A stretch of DNA of 64,000 bases, taken from NCBI GenBank assembly GCA_034620365.1, contig JAQGEQ010000003.1, forward strand, positions 682,001 to 746,000, given 5' to 3'. Position 1 is the first letter of the stretch, and every line of letters starts with the position of its first letter. The notes under the pieces were generated by a model. That model saw nothing but the letters and a program-made list of their open reading frames with translations. It was not told the DNA's origin and did no database searches. The DNA comes from Pegea sp. RAD2-039. Lineage: Eukaryota > Chordata > Thaliacea > Salpida > Salpidae. The position numbers and the translations under genes are program-made. Positions 49,291 through 63,645 of the stretch are shown here, piece after piece.

Positions 49291-50585
49291 TAGTAGGCTA
49301 ATTTACCAGTTAAGTTAGTTATAGTAAAATATTTTTCAAATAATCTTCAATCAAAATTATTTACTAATCAGTCTAATTGAAAATTATCTCTGTAAACAAA
49401 AGAAGTATTTTGTTAAATTATATAAGACTCTGAAAGTAAATAAAAACTTTCTAACCTTTTTTTGGTCATATGTTATGCTCTAATAAAAACTCTATAAGAT
49501 CAAATATTTAGATTACTTTGACAAAAGCGAACAATTTAATTCTATATATAATTCAATATTTTGTTTACTCAAGTAAAACCATATTTCATGAAAAATTTTT
49601 GACAACACCTTTCTTATAATTATAATAAATTCAACAAAAACGATTTTAGTAAATTATTTCTTTTACCGAAAATACTTTTATGGTCGATTCTAATTATTTA
49701 ATCATTGTTGCCACTTCAAATATTTGCAAGTATTGTAATGTTGCTGACGTGATGATTTTAAGGTGAAACTTATTTCAACTGTTTACAAATTTTATAGCTG
49801 AGCAATTTTTTTTCCTAATAGGCACGAAAGAATTTTATCTGTGTCCAAAGAAATAAGAAGCTGCTTCAAACTGTGAAGGAGATTTTTAAAAATGCCAATA
49901 AAAATAATTAAGCCTTTATTTTCTTTAATCTATTCAGATTCGAGAGTTTAGTATATTAGAATTTATTTCACATCAAACTTAATCTTGTTTCAAAAATAAA
50001 GGTGTACAGAGTTACAACAAACCTTTTTAACTATTTATAAAAATCTGGAAGTTTTTGTTGAAATATTAAAAAAAAACTTTGATACAAAAAAACGTTTTAA
50101 TACTAAAGAATATTTTAGCTAATTGCTAATATATTATCAAAATTATAAGAAATATCACAATTGATATCAAAATATTAAAACAAAAATCCATTAGTAATTA
50201 TATAAACATAACTAGCATATGATTTACTTTCTTGATATAAACACTATACATTGGCAAGGTACATTTATTTAATTACCTGGTCAAGCTAAACAATAAAAGT
50301 CAATAATTTCTGCTTATAAGTTTTAATTGCTCAAAAAACAAGTCGCTTTCATGCAATAAATGAAATCAACTTTATTGAATTTATACAGTTTCTTTCCAAG
50401 TATATTTTATAAGCGTTACAGTACCACCAACAAATTACAAATCTGAAAAACATTAAAATCATAAAATTAATAAAATGTTAACTTGTACAACTTTCATTAA
50501 CTACTAAAATAACTGAATAGTCTAGAAATAATTTCATTTTTAAGCTAAAACCATTAGTGATAAACTTCATTTACTTTTGAAAATA
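49291..50585. other. Intergenic AT-rich DNA
   Basis: No recognised feature; it includes the presumed 3' UTR of the repeat-protein gene. Confidence 0.5.
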
Positions 50586-51770
50586 TTAATAAGTTGAAGT
50601 ATCATCGTAATCCTCTTTGTCGAGATCTTCATCAAAGTCTTCATTGTTTAAGTCATCATCTGTAAACAAATCAAGATAATACATAAAAAGTAATTTACAA
50701 ATAAAAAATATAATTTTTACAAATGGCAATGAGTAGTTTCATAAGTTTGTTTTTACGTTCAGCATGATCAGCTTCCAATGACTCTTCATTATCTTCGTTT
50801 TGAAATCTTTGTTCAGCTGCATTGTCCTTATTTTCATGAAAATCACTCAAGCGTTTCTTATCAGCAGCTGGTTTCTTATCAGCAATTGGTGTTTTATCAG
50901 CAACTGGTGTTTCGTCAGCAACTGGTGTTTTATCAGCAACTGGTGTTTTATCAGCAACTGGTGTTTCGTCAGCAACTGGTGTTTTATCAGCAACTGGTGT
51001 TTTATCAGCGACTGGTGTTTCGTCAGCAACTGGTGTTTTATCAGCAACTGGTGTTTCGTCAGCAACTGGTGTTTCGTCAGCAACTGGTTTCTTATCAGCA
51101 ATTGGTGTTTTATCAGCAACTGGTGTTTTATCAGCGACTGGTGTTTCCTCAGCAACTGGTGTTTTATCAGCAACTGGTGTTTCGTCAGCAGCTGGTGTTT
51201 CGTCAGCAACTGGTGTTTCGTCAACAACTGGTGTTTTATCAGCAACTGGTGTTTCGTCAGCAACTGGTGTTTTATCAGCAACTGGTGTTTCGTCAGCAGC
51301 TGTTGTTTTATCAGCAACTGGTGTTTCGTCAACAACTGGTGTTTTATCAGCAACTGGTGTTTCGTCAGCAGCTGGTTTCTTATCAGCAACTGGTTTCTTA
51401 TCAGCAACTGGTTTCTTATCAGCAACTGAATGTGTTTTTTCATCATCAATAATTTTCATTAATTTAGCAAGAAGATTATTTTCTTTAGGAACATCATGAA
51501 CAATTTTTTTATCTTGCTCATCTTTTTCATTTTTAAGCTTCTTGGTTAAACTTTCATCTTTTATCTTGTTAATGGTTTTAACAGCTTCTTCATCAGGTTG
51601 ACCCAACACGTCAGCATTTCTAAAAATAAAAAAACAATTAATAAGAAATCAAATTAAAAACTGAACACTTACAACCAGCTAAGCTCATCTAGATAGGAAT
51701 CTACATTAGTAGGTGATGCTAAGACTGAATAGATACAAAATAATCCTAAAAGAATAGAAATCTTCATCAT
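50586..51770 (-). CDS. Secreted or ER-targeted protein with about 31 hexapeptide repeats
   Basis: Exons on the minus strand: 51770-51673, 51619-50721, 50659-50586; 1071 nt, 356 residues. The start is the first of two adjacent ATGs and opens a clear signal peptide (MMKISILLGLFCIYSVLA, cleavage before Ser/Pro). A charged Lys/Asp/Glu linker (about 33-97) is followed by about 31 tandem hexads of the form (T/K)-P-(V/A/I)-A-(D/E)-(E/K) from about 98 to 287. The C-terminal region is highly acidic (NEDFDEDLDKEDYDDTSTY). Family not recognised; composition resembles secreted structural, matrix or mucilage proteins and repetitive surface antigens. Charge alternates with the D-E and D-K forms of the repeat. 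No transmembrane anchor or KDEL-type signal is visible. Confidence 0.8.
50868..51425 (-). repeat. 18-bp minisatellite encoding the hexapeptide array
   Basis: About 31 units of 18 bp; consensus on the plus strand GCAACTGGTGTTTCGTCA or GCAACTGGTGTTTTATCA. The unit length is a multiple of three and the unit has no stop in several frames, so long open frames also exist in other frames and on the plus strand. These are by-products of the repeat, not extra genes. Higher-order runs of alternating TCG and TTA variants indicate expansion by slippage or unequal exchange. Confidence 0.95.
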
Positions 51771-54243
51771 TAAAATTGTTATCACTTTGAATAGTTCAAT
51801 ATAAAAATGATTTTAAGTTGGAATAAATTTTAGTACAGTCAGAAATACTTCCATAGCTTGTTAAACTTTCAACCTACGTTTCCTGCCTATCACTTGATTA
51901 GTTTGAAGAATTGCAATCAGTTGTTTTCGAGATAAAAAAATGAATATAAAAAATATGATTGAAAAATGTGAGAAAGATTTCTTAAAAGCCTATATAAAAT
52001 CATTAGAAGAAGAAAATATATGATAAATAATTATTTTAATCAAAATGTTTTTCATCAAATTGTTGTTTATAAAACATTTTGAAATATTTCAGATAAATTA
52101 TATCAAATATAACAAAATATATACTTTAAATCAGTATTAAATTTTATCTTAAAAACTAAAATTGAAAATATTTTTGAAATGTCAAAATGTGAGGTTATTT
52201 GGCACATTTAGTTCTAAAAAAATGTATTTCAAAGACTATATTTTGATTTAGAAACTTTCTCATTACCATCATAATATTATAGGTATAAATCAAGGTAATT
52301 GAACTTAATTTTTTTATATTCAATTTTGATTGATGATAAATTCTATAGCTGTTATCAAAAATAATATTTTTGTTGATAACATTTGATTGATTTTATCTAT
52401 AACTTACAGAGCGTTGGGTGTTACCCACACAATTGCAGATTCTATTCTGAGGAAGTTGACTTCATCAAACTCTCAGTTTTTTTAAGAGCGTAACATTAGG
52501 CTAAGTTTTTTTCTACGCAGATTTGTACCATTAGACACTTAATATGTCATTATCACCGCCAAGCTATTTGTGGTGCACAAGACTTGGTTTTTTCTCGGGA
52601 TTTTGACTAAAATTGACATAATTGGCTTTGTATGAAATTTTGTAATCTGTCTAAAGTTTGAACTAACCTATTGGTATTGCAAAGCCTTATTGTGTTTCAA
52701 AACGATTAGATATACACAAAAAACTAAATAAATAAAATTGTATCGATTAATTTTATTAGAAAAATCATTTTGATTAAAATAATTTATTTTAACAAAGTTT
52801 TATTCCCAAACAACAAGTGTTTTATAATTTTATATCTTCAGCATACTTTCCAATAGTTTGTAAAAAGCAATCTGGTCATTTAAAAAACATTATATATAAT
52901 TTAAACGAAAATAGATTTTCAATAAAAATTATCTCTTATATTTTGTTTTCAAAGAAAAAGTGTTAATTGTTTGAAACCTGTTATGTGTTTATGTTTTCAC
53001 AACATGAAGCGTCACCATAACAAACATCCATGTATGTTTGAACAAACAGTTATCTATTTTGATAATCAAATGCTTCGTTGTCTGTAGTTGTCTTCATTTT
53101 TAACTTCTTATAATGTTTTAACATTATTTGAAATATAATTTATGATTGGACTTTACAAAAAAGTTTGACTTTTCATTCTCTAATATAGAATTTTAATAGT
53201 TTTTAGAATTAAATAATCCTTAGATCAATATTCATTATTTTGTATAAACACCTCAACGATTTGTTGCCAAAAATGAACTTATTGATTTGAAATGGTTTGA
53301 TGGATACTTTTTTCGTCATGTATCACAGAAAATATTTTAGGTCCAAAAAAATGTCACAAATTTTATCAGCATCTATTTTTTATACTAATGTATGGAGCTT
53401 GACACATACTTGACAATCATTTTACTTTTATAAGCTTCATAAATTTGCTTATAAACTCATCAGAAGCAAACAGTAATAACTCTTTTTCATTCTTGTTTCC
53501 AATTATTTTTTTCAGTTGTCTAACTTGATATCTGAACCTCTAAATATAATTTAAGAAATAATTCAGTAAATAGAAACAAGTTCAAAACAATTGATTAAAG
53601 ATTTATTATATGGCGTTTTAAGAGAAAAAAAGTAAAATTAAACAATCATAAAATCAAACGGTAGTGTTTTGAGTTAGTGTGGATGCTGTAAAGCATTTAG
53701 CTAAACCAAATTTGAGTAGAAGATACTTAAGTTTAAGATAAAGAAGGAATAATCATAATTTTCATAACTGAATTTTGTAAGCCGGAAGTTTACTCATTTC
53801 CTGTCAGCGAATAGGAACTGACTTTAGTGAAATGCAATGTGTATTTAGTTCTGATGTTTAGTGACACAAATCAGTGACTTTCAACAATGACCGCGTAAAG
53901 TTTTTTTTATGGATTTTCCTGTTCTAGATGAACCACCTACCAGAGCCGTACAGATACTTTTCTCCAGAATTTATTGCTGTAGAGTTTACTCTTCTATTCC
54001 GATTGTACTTGAACGTCCTTTAGCTTTTGTGTCTCTCGAAGCTACCAATAGTGGCTCTATTTGTATGATATTGGGAAAAAAGTCATAGTATAACCATAAT
54101 ACATGTGAAAAAAAAGTAACAATATTTGGATGAAGCATTTTTGCAAGATTATATAAAAAATTACATAAGTTTTTTAATTTGAAAAAGTTGAGCATGAACG
54201 ATTGAATATGAAAGAAATTTTGTTACTGCAATCGTAAGAGTTC
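51771..54243. other. Intergenic DNA, about 2.5 kb
   Basis: Mostly AT-rich. Two less AT-rich patches, at 52.39-52.69 and 53.87-54.07 kb, may be old repeat remnants. The second has a short open stretch on the plus strand (LDEPPTRAVQILFSRIYC) that I cannot assign. Confidence 0.4.
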
Positions 54244-57016
54244 TCAACAAGTTTCTGTCATTACTATTGGAGTTACTGTATCAAAACTTCCATCAAATTT
54301 TTTTGCAACGTTTTTTAAAGCAGCCAAAAATCCAGAAGCGAGTAAAAGAAAACCAGTAAATAGAAATGTGGCCATGTAACTTTGTGTTATTGAAAAAAGC
54401 CAACCTAAAATAATATTTTTGAAGTGAAAAACATCAAAACGACTCAAAGTTATACTAACCACCAAACATGGGTCCTAAAGCCATTCCTAGTCCTTCCAAA
54501 AGCAAAAACCAACTGAAATACGCATTAAAATGTTTATAGCCCAACATATGAGCGACAGAGGTTTTCATAAACCCATATCCTCCACTAAGAAATCCAAAGG
54601 TAAAGGAAAAGAAAAATAATCCTTCCACAGTGGACCAAAAGGGACTGAGAATCGTAACAAGTCCAATAAGTACCTTAAAAAAGAAAAATACTTTTGGAGT
54701 ATAAAAATTTGCCAATAAAACTAAACAAACTTGATTTAATCCAAATGCATAAAAAGGATGGAATTTTAAGTGGTAAAAGATAAATGATAAAATTATCTTT
54801 CCTATAATTCCACCAATTCCATTTACCGAGCTTATCCAAGCAGACAAAGTCTCGTTAAATCCTAGTAACCTGTAAATACAGATATCTAGTTATAATGAGG
54901 AAAGAAAAATATATTAAAGAGATCATCACATCATTTGTTAACTGATTGTAAGATAAAACCAATGATTATGCAAAAATATTTTATGAAACTGAAAAATTCT
55001 TTTTGAAAACTATTAATAGTTATTAATTTTGTTGTTTACATGAAACTTAATAAAATATTTAATTATGAATTTTTAAATGATAATTTTGAAGATGTATTGA
55101 ACGAAAATGATTAATAAACAAATATGTGATGGCAGCATCTGAACGGCCTAATGTACCTAGCACGTTCAAATAAATGAATATAAGGGACCATCATTGCGGT
55201 CCAAGTTAAACAATCTGAGATTACGAGGACATTAAAGGTTGCTAATCTCCAAGCCTTCATCAGACGAATAAAAAATGACATCATCGATTCTGAGATCAAT
55301 TTGATATATTTTTTATTATTTACCACATCTTAGTAGTTTGTTATGATAAGATATTTTCTTTACAGAATATTGTGAACACAATTTCACAAAAGCGATAAAA
55401 GAACTTAAAATTGTTCTTTTGATGTTTCATTTTCATTTTTTTAGTAAATCTTTTGTTAAAGTAACTTCTAGAGGGTTTTTGAGATGTGGCCAAATAAAAT
55501 ATAGTAAAGTGTTTGAATCAAATAGTTCAACCGCAACTAATACTTTAAGGTTTGTTAGTGAAAGTACATTAACGAAAACTATTATTAATGTGTTACTATT
55601 AATTCAGTTAAACACTTTATGAAATTTGTAATTAAAATATTATTAAAGAGAATTTAAATCTTATTACCTTTTTGTATGGATTGATTTTCTATGGTTTTAT
55701 CGTTTTCTGTATCAACCAGTTGTTTTGTTTCAATGATATTATTTTCACTATCTTTAACAATTGTTTGTTCACTAAAACTTTCAGAAATTTTTTCTTCGAC
55801 ATCTGGACAATTTTGAAGAGGTATTTCAATAACTTTTCTACTTTTAAACTGATTCAAATAATGTTGATCAACTTCATCAGGCGTTAGTAGTAAAAGTCCG
55901 AAAACGCAGAGGTTAAGATGTACAGCTCCAGAGATTAAAGTAGCTCCCTGTCAAGTATCAACTCAATGACTATATTGCTACTACAGTAATAGATAAAGAA
56001 AATCTCTTATCTAAGCTTTCTTAACTGTTGTGTAGATTAGTTTTTACTTTTAGGTTTATCATTTTGTTTTCAAAGCAACATGGATTTAAAATATCAAAAA
56101 AGTAAATAATATTTAATTGTATATATTAAAGTTTTTGTTTATACAAATATCTGAAGATTATTATCGTTTATTATAAAATTATTCAATAATCTAATTAAGA
56201 TTTTTACTTACTCTCCATGTGTAAAGATCAGTACAGACATGAATCATCTCAGTAACAACAAAAACCCCCAAACTCAAAAAAGCTCCTGATACACCTTCAG
56301 CAATTAATCGATCTTTTACAAAATATTCATTGATAGCATTACTTCCAGAATAATTACTAAGTCCTGCACCAAAGCCTGTATCAAAACGTCAATTATACAG
56401 TCATCTTTAAAACACATATTATCATTTTAGAATAATAACAAGATTAAGTCATTATAATTAAACCGGCTTTATTGAAACGAATCGTATAAATATTGATAAA
56501 ATTTAAAGTATTATTGATAAAGTTGATTGATGCAGCATACTAGATAAACTTATTTCTAAAGGTTTGATTAATAATCATTTTATAATCAATTTATGTATGA
56601 TCTAAATAAAAACCTGTGATTAGTCCATAAGTTGCAAACAATCCAATCATATTAGTTTGAAAAGAGCTTGTTATTAATCCTGATGACATTATCAAGCCTC
56701 CAAAAAAAGCAGATCTACGATATCCATAACGTTGAATAATTGCACCATAAATAGGACCTTTGTAAGCCGCAAGTTATTTTCAATTATCAATTCGCTTTCC
56801 AAACTCACCTAATCCACATCCAATAGCTACTGGTAGAGATCCAACCAAAGAAATGAATGCTTTTGACCATGAAGTAAACTCTTGTGACCAGCTTGAATAC
56901 AGCAACCCTGACCCATACAGACTACCCCAGGTGAAACAGTTTATAAATGAAGAAGCTATTAGTATTATCCAACGATAAGGCCCGTTTTCACGACGCTTTA
57001 CAGACTGATTTTTCAT
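54244..57016 (-). CDS. SLC16A: Monocarboxylate-type transporter (SLC16/MCT family), complete
   Basis: Major-facilitator transporter with 12 TM segments. Exons on the minus strand: 57016-56809, 56757-56614, 56375-56212, 55947-55668, 55289-55157, 54869-54460, 54404-54244. Total 1500 nt and 499 residues, or 480 if a further 57-nt intron (54730-54674) is removed. The real ATG is at 57016. TM1 follows NGPYRWIILIASSFINCFTWG. TM2-3 have GPIYGAIIQRYGYRRS and GGLIMSSGLITSSF; GFGAGLSNYSGSNAINEYF is the family's TM4-5 signature. TM6 is followed by a cytoplasmic loop of about 70 residues rich in Glu/Lys. TM7-12 follow, with GGIIGKI and LGPMFGGWLF. The usual [D/E]G[G/S][W/Y][G/A]W box at TM1 is altered to ENGPYRW, so substrate and proton coupling cannot be assumed. 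Confidence 0.9.
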
Positions 57017-60000
57017 GATATCACACACGGCAATTTAGAAGTTAAATTTTAAACAAATGTTTTAATTTATTCTGATAAAACAAAACAATACTATCTAAGT
57101 TTAAAGTTAAATGACTCATAGATAAAAAAAATGCTATAAACAAACAAATCTTCTTTGTTTAGAAATGAATAGTTTTTTTTTTATTTTAGTAAGCAATAAA
57201 AGTTGTTGCTGAACCAACTTACATTGAAGGTTAAAAAAATGAAATTAGAAGCACGTGAAAAAAAGAAAAACAAAGCGTAATATGCTCCTTTCTCCTTAAC
57301 TTGCTACCTTACCTATTTTCTGAATTGAATGATATTGATGAATGATTGTATCTTTAAAAAACATATAAAGGTCGTAACTAGTTTGTAATAAAAAATATCT
57401 ATATCATAATTAAAATGTCTTTAAGATCTACTGCAGAAGACTACAACATTTTTACTTTTTAAACTACGTTACTAACTGTGTGAAAAATGTTGTTTAGTTA
57501 TATATGCCTTGAAAATTTAGCATAATTTTTATCAAAAAACTAAAAATAAAAACATTTCACGACTTATGTAAACATGTTGCATTTGTATGGAATTAAATTA
57601 GGATTACTGCAAAATGTTAATTGCTTAGTTTAATATTTTAGTTTAAAATAAAAGATTACTTATTACTCCAATTTTTCGGTTGCATGCACTTTTATTTTAT
57701 AATAAATCTAATAAACTAGCCTTAAAATTCACTTAATCATCTTCATAATTTACTTAAATCTTTAAAACAAGCTGCATGAATGGCTAGAACAATAAATGCG
57801 ATTTAAAAATAATGTATTGTTTTCAGAAACATTAATGGATTGTAAAATCAAATTTTTATTACAACTTAATTACATTTAATGTATAATATTGATTATTTTG
57901 TAAATTGAATTCTGATAATTATCATAGAATAATTATTTTTAAGTAGTCACTAAATTTGTTTTAAGTAGATTTGTTATTGTTATTTAGCAGGGGTTAGGTC
58001 AAATACAAAATCAAAAGGTGAAGCAAATCTGCTATTAGTTTATTTTTTTTTAAAACATAATTTATACTTTGTACTTGAAAAGCTACTATGAATCAAAGAT
58101 TTCCGGTTTACATTATTTATTGTCACTTTTACAAATTTGTACCAAATTCAGATGATATTGTAAACTGTATAAAACAAAGTAACCTTAAAATATTTACAAG
58201 CTTTTAAAATTCTTGATGAAACTGTTTTTCAGTTATCATTGATTTTAAACAACGAGTTTGGTTTGCAACATGAAGTTTTAAGGATAAAAAACTTAGCCTT
58301 ATTTAACGATAAATTCTTAAGGTCGACTCTTTCGCCTTAGTCAAATTTTTGTGGTCAAGAAGTGTAACTGGTACAGTAAAGTAAATATGATGCTAGTTGG
58401 GAACTATAATAGTATCATAATTAATTGAAGATTTTTTGAACGGTTGTCTAATCCTTTTATACAAGATACTATCTAAAGATATAAGCAAACAAAAAGTAAC
58501 TTAATCTTCTGCAGTTGTATACTTCCTTCGGGCTATAAAGTTAAAGGAGTTAAATTTCTATACAAAAATAACACTTTAAAATTTTTTAAACAGTCTTCAA
58601 AAATATCATTCCAACAATCTTAAGAAACTCTTTGATGCATGAAACTATTTTCTGCTACTTTTATATAAAACCTATTTTTTCAGATAAATAGCTTCACATA
58701 GAAAATATTTTTCAAATAAATCTACAAGAACCTTATAACTTGTTTTGCATTAAAATGATTAAAGTTTTTTTAACAAATATTACATCAGTTTATTTTCGAA
58801 AAAAAACATCCTAAGTTTGAATGAAACTACTAAATTGTTAAAACCCACACACAAGTTTAACAAAATTTATAATATGATTAATTTAATATAAACCTGTGGT
58901 CTACAGTAAATGAAAGTCTTCAAAGGAAGTCTTCAAAACCTCAAAATATTTAATAGCAGTATAAAGTTAAAAATATACAAATAATTTTCCGAAATAAGTT
59001 TCATATAATTTCATTTTGTCGGCTGAATTTTACCACGAAAATATTTTTCGTTTTCATATCTAAGAAAACGAAAATAATTTATAATTTTTGGTACTATCAC
59101 ATATTATTCAATTTATTTCTAGATAAATACTTTTGAAATGCACTGGAAGTTAAAGAATTCATTAAAATTTTTAAAGTTCAAATGATCTAATTGAAATATC
59201 TAGGAAGTTACCAAATAATTTGTTGTTTGGAAAAATAGCTACATAATATTTTAAAGAAATAGAGATTTCTTAGGAGCTTGACGTATCTACAAAGCTATGT
59301 ATTCCAAAATGTATTTCTGTCTGGCTTCTACCACTAAAGGGTCTATTGCGTTTTCGTTGAATCAGTAAAGTTGAACAAAATATTTTCAGAAATTAATTGT
59401 TCCAGCATTTATTTTATTGAATTTACTTAAGTTTTAAAATAAACTGGTGGTTAATAAGTCAATATTTTGATTCAGTTGTCAGGTATTTTGTCGAATATAA
59501 AACCTTAAAATATATTTTATTGAAGAAAGCTACATTATATTACTTTTAATCAAAAATTAATTTTCAAAGTATATAAATAAAACTAATTGCAACAAATAAA
59601 AACTAAACTTAACTTGATATTGTCCACCACTAGATTAAAACATTTTAATTCTAAAAAATTCAACAACAAAAAAAGTGTTTAAATAAATATGAAGAAAACT
59701 AAAGCACCAAATAAACTTTGACTTATGAATTATAAATAAGTGAAAAAGTTAGGTCTTAAGAATAATCAAAAAAGTCATCTTCAAAAGAATAAAAGAAACA
59801 CAGATCCAAGACTTTTTTATAAAAATAATAATTTGTTTAAAATATCTTGATTATCTAAATTGTTTCAGCATCACTTTGTTTTAAATGGTTTTAGAATTTT
59901 GCTAAGAAGCAAGATTGTGTTGCAACTTTTTATCTTAAAAGATCAGTCATTTATAAGCAATACTAATTTCAGTTGCATAATAGCTTCATTTAAATACCAT

Positions 60001-63000
60001 TAAGCTTATGCAAATGCTAATCAACATTCTAACTTAAAACGTGAAGCTTTGTTCTTTAAAATGTTTTCTTAAGGTGTTTAAGAGCATTAAAAAGGAAATA
60101 ATAGAAATCTACATCAAACATATTAAAAAAATAAATGTTTTAACCTAAGACTAAACCAAAGCTAGAATTGAAAGTTTATAAAAAAAGCCTGAAAGACAAT
60201 TAGCCAGTACAGATCAGAATCTATCTGAATCAGGTAAACCATTGGAAAAAGATCTTTTGATTAAAATCACTGATTCTTTTGTACAAAGAACTTAATTAGG
60301 CAAATACTGCTCTTAGTATTAACAAATATTTTATGGTATATTTTAATCTAACTTTCATAAAATCAGCACCATAGATTTTATGTTTACCTTTTTCTTAATG
60401 CATTATTTTCTGTGATAGTCAGAACATAGATCTATTCAAGAATAGTATTTAATTATTTAATACATAAACGTTCGGAAAAATACTTGTGATTATTTAAAAG
60501 GCAAAAGAACTTTAACACTCCAAAATCATTTTCCGAAATGTTGTTGTCAATTTTCTTAAGATCAATTTTGTATAAAATTTCTATTTAAAGTTTGAGTTAG
60601 CAATTCAAAATATTTCAGATAACCACAACACGCTGTTAACATTACACAGCGCATTTTGGTTACGAGTAATTAGAAATTCGCTATTTTCCACAAGACAATA
60701 ACACATTTTTAATTTAACCAGCAGCTAATCTAATCTCAATAAGAAATAAAATGTTTTCAGCTACTACTTTGTGTCAAATACTGTTCTACCCAGTGAAATA
60801 TTTGCTATCCATAATTTTGCTAAACATTTGAAACGCTTACTAAAAATAACAAGTAAGGTATTTTTATAAGATTTAAATAATCTAATATATATGCTTGATA
60901 AGTGCTGAGCGGGTATACCTAAATTAAAATTACTTAAGTTAATATTATTTCAAGTAATCAAATATCCAATTATTAAATATTGCCCAAAACAAGTTTTTAA
61001 ATAATTCTATTGTTAGCATGTTCTGACTTTTATAATATGAATAAAAACGGATAACAAGTTATTCTATCAAAATGTCTTTATATTTATTATAAAATAAATT
61101 GTTTTAAATCAGTCATTTAAACAGAAATTATTTTTAAAAATTCTTATTAATAACTTTATTTATTTGAGTAAAATTGATCGTTATGCTTTGATTTTATATT
61201 AAAAATAACTTATTAAGTAAGTTTTAGCTAAGAAAACGCTTCTAAGATAGTTTAAGATATTAACAAAGTCACTGGCTTTACCAATAGCAGTTTTTTACAA
61301 ACTATTTTGATGAAAATAAATTTACAAATAATATTTTATCTTTCTGTGTTTTTTTCAATTCAATTGAAGGATTAAGTTTACAAAAAACTGACGAAAAATA
61401 GAAATTAACTCTCTAGTCCTTATAGTGTTTAACATGTTTTTCTTTTATCCTTTGAAAAGTCAACTAGGTACTTTATAAAACCAAAAGCATTGTTGATTTT
61501 ACAAGTTAATACGTAAGCACAATATGCATAGTACTTAGAAATGATTAAACAAATAGTTATACTCTTTAAATAACTTGTGATTTTAATATTTGGTTACAAT
61601 TTGCTAAAATATTCATTTTACCCTTAAAAAAACAAGCCAGTAAAATGTCCATTAATGATATTAAAAACACTACTACATGCATAATCATTTTAAAACTTTT
61701 AACTAACGTCTTTAAAATTATAAATATTATTTAATTTAGTTACTTATATAATTTTCATGGACGTTTTACTCAAAAAACAAGCTTTACAGATAAGTCAAAC
61801 TTATTTTTGAGCAGGTTAACGTTTTGATTATTTTGTTGAAGCTGATAAAATATAAAAATCATTTTGAACTTGCTTAAAAGCTGAAAATTTCTATCAAAAA
61901 TATTTAATTATATATTTATCATTTTGGTATTTAAAAATGCATAATGTAAGACTAATGAGAAAAAATATAATATTCTTCTTCTACTGCAAAGAAATTTTAT
62001 TTGATTATTTTTTACTTGTGAGACATCTTAGCCATCTTACTAAGCAAAAAACTGTCAACTCTTATGCCTACAAGTCTAAGGTGCTACACAGTTGTAAATT
62101 AATTGATGTTGAAGATACTCTTCAATAAATATAATTAATACAACAGAAAGTTTGAACAATTTCTGTTTATCATTTTACTTGAATATATCTGGAAATGGAA
62201 AGATTACCTGTGATTAATATCTAACTGTAAATTTTAAGTTAAGAAAAATTAAAAACTAAAAAAGTATTTAGTTGTGTTTCGTGGTTCGAAGGGGTTTATA
62301 GTAGTCGTCAAGGTCACCTTTGTGTAAACTTTTTTTGTTCAAAAATGTGGTCAGATATTTTAAATAAATGTTCAAGTTACCAAGAAAACATAAAACTAAA
62401 CAAACTTGCAGTTTCCTTTTTTCAATTAACACCAGTTCCCCAGAAGAGATGAAGATTTGATGAAAACTGAAAAGCTTGATAATCTAGAAACCCATCTTAT
62501 ACAAATGTATATTTTTCAATTTGTATTTTTCCAGACTTATTTGAATAAATTGTTTTTCTTATCAGCTGACGTTATAGAAAGAAATAAAAGGAATGATTTT
62601 TATGTTTTAGTGATTCTTTATATTAAAAAATAAAATATCAACATAAGGTTGTCTGATCCACAAATTCCTTAAATAAATCATCAAATAATTTGTTCACCTT
62701 TATTTTGAATTTGTTGAATAAATTTTAATATAAACAACTTTTCATTTATTTAAATAAATTGCTTTCAAAAATTTTTAGTTTCTTCGAAAAACTTCTTAAA
62801 TTTTTTTTCAATTTTAAATCAATCTTAATGCTTCAGTGTTTTAGTAACTTAAAAAACAAAAATAAATTCAAGATTGCCTACAAATTTCTGTATTAAATTT
62901 TAATTTATAAAATGAAAGTTTTGAAATAAAATGAAATCGTATTTGAAAATGAAATATGTTTTTAATAATCTTTGCATCCACCAACTCAATTAAAGTATTT

Positions 63001-63645
63001 ACTTTATCATTCAAACTACTAATTATATAAAAAGAAATGAACAATATCAAGTAGCTTGCAAACTTTAAATTATGAGAAATAAATTCTGTACTTTGTTTCA
63101 AATACATTTGAAATTGTTTTTACTTGTCAAAACAGCTGAAAACATTAAATATTTATGTGACTAAAACAAATGCAGTGTGGTATGTGAAATCAATTCAATA
63201 AAATGTAAGAAACTCTGTCACCATAAATTATTACATTACATAAGAAAGAAAAATAACGATTAACTTTTGTTTCTATTTCAAATTCTATCTTTAAAACCTA
63301 AATTCTTCAGTATTTTTTTTTCATTGTAAAAAAATTAATTGTAAATATATATACTACTTTGGTTTTTTCTAAAACTTAAAGCTAGTTTCTATAAATATTT
63401 CTTTTTTATCATCAAATAACCCAAATTATTTTTACAATATTTTAAGTATAACATTTCCACTACACAAAATTTGTCGAAGGTTAGACTTTTCTTTAAGTAA
63501 TGATCTTTAGCGAGTTGATGTTTATGTGCTGAATCTGCTCCTAATGATTAAGCAGATTCTGTTTTAGTTGTTTTTTTTTTCTAACAAATGAAAGTTCAAT
63601 CTGAAATGTTTTTATTTTATAAAGTTGTTTTCCTTTAATTTTTTA
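57017..63645. other. Gene-free AT-rich DNA, about 6.6 kb
   Basis: I see no gene, RNA or repeat that I can support. Short open frames (for example near 61.9 and 62.9 kb) have no features beyond AT-driven composition. The part nearest 57.0 kb should carry the SLC16 promoter. Confidence 0.5.

Noticed and set aside
50778-51449. Long open frames on the plus strand and in a second minus frame over the repeat array (200-224 codons)
   Set aside because: They are by-products of an 18-bp stop-free repeat. Only the minus frame joined to the signal-peptide and acidic-tail exons makes a sensible gene.
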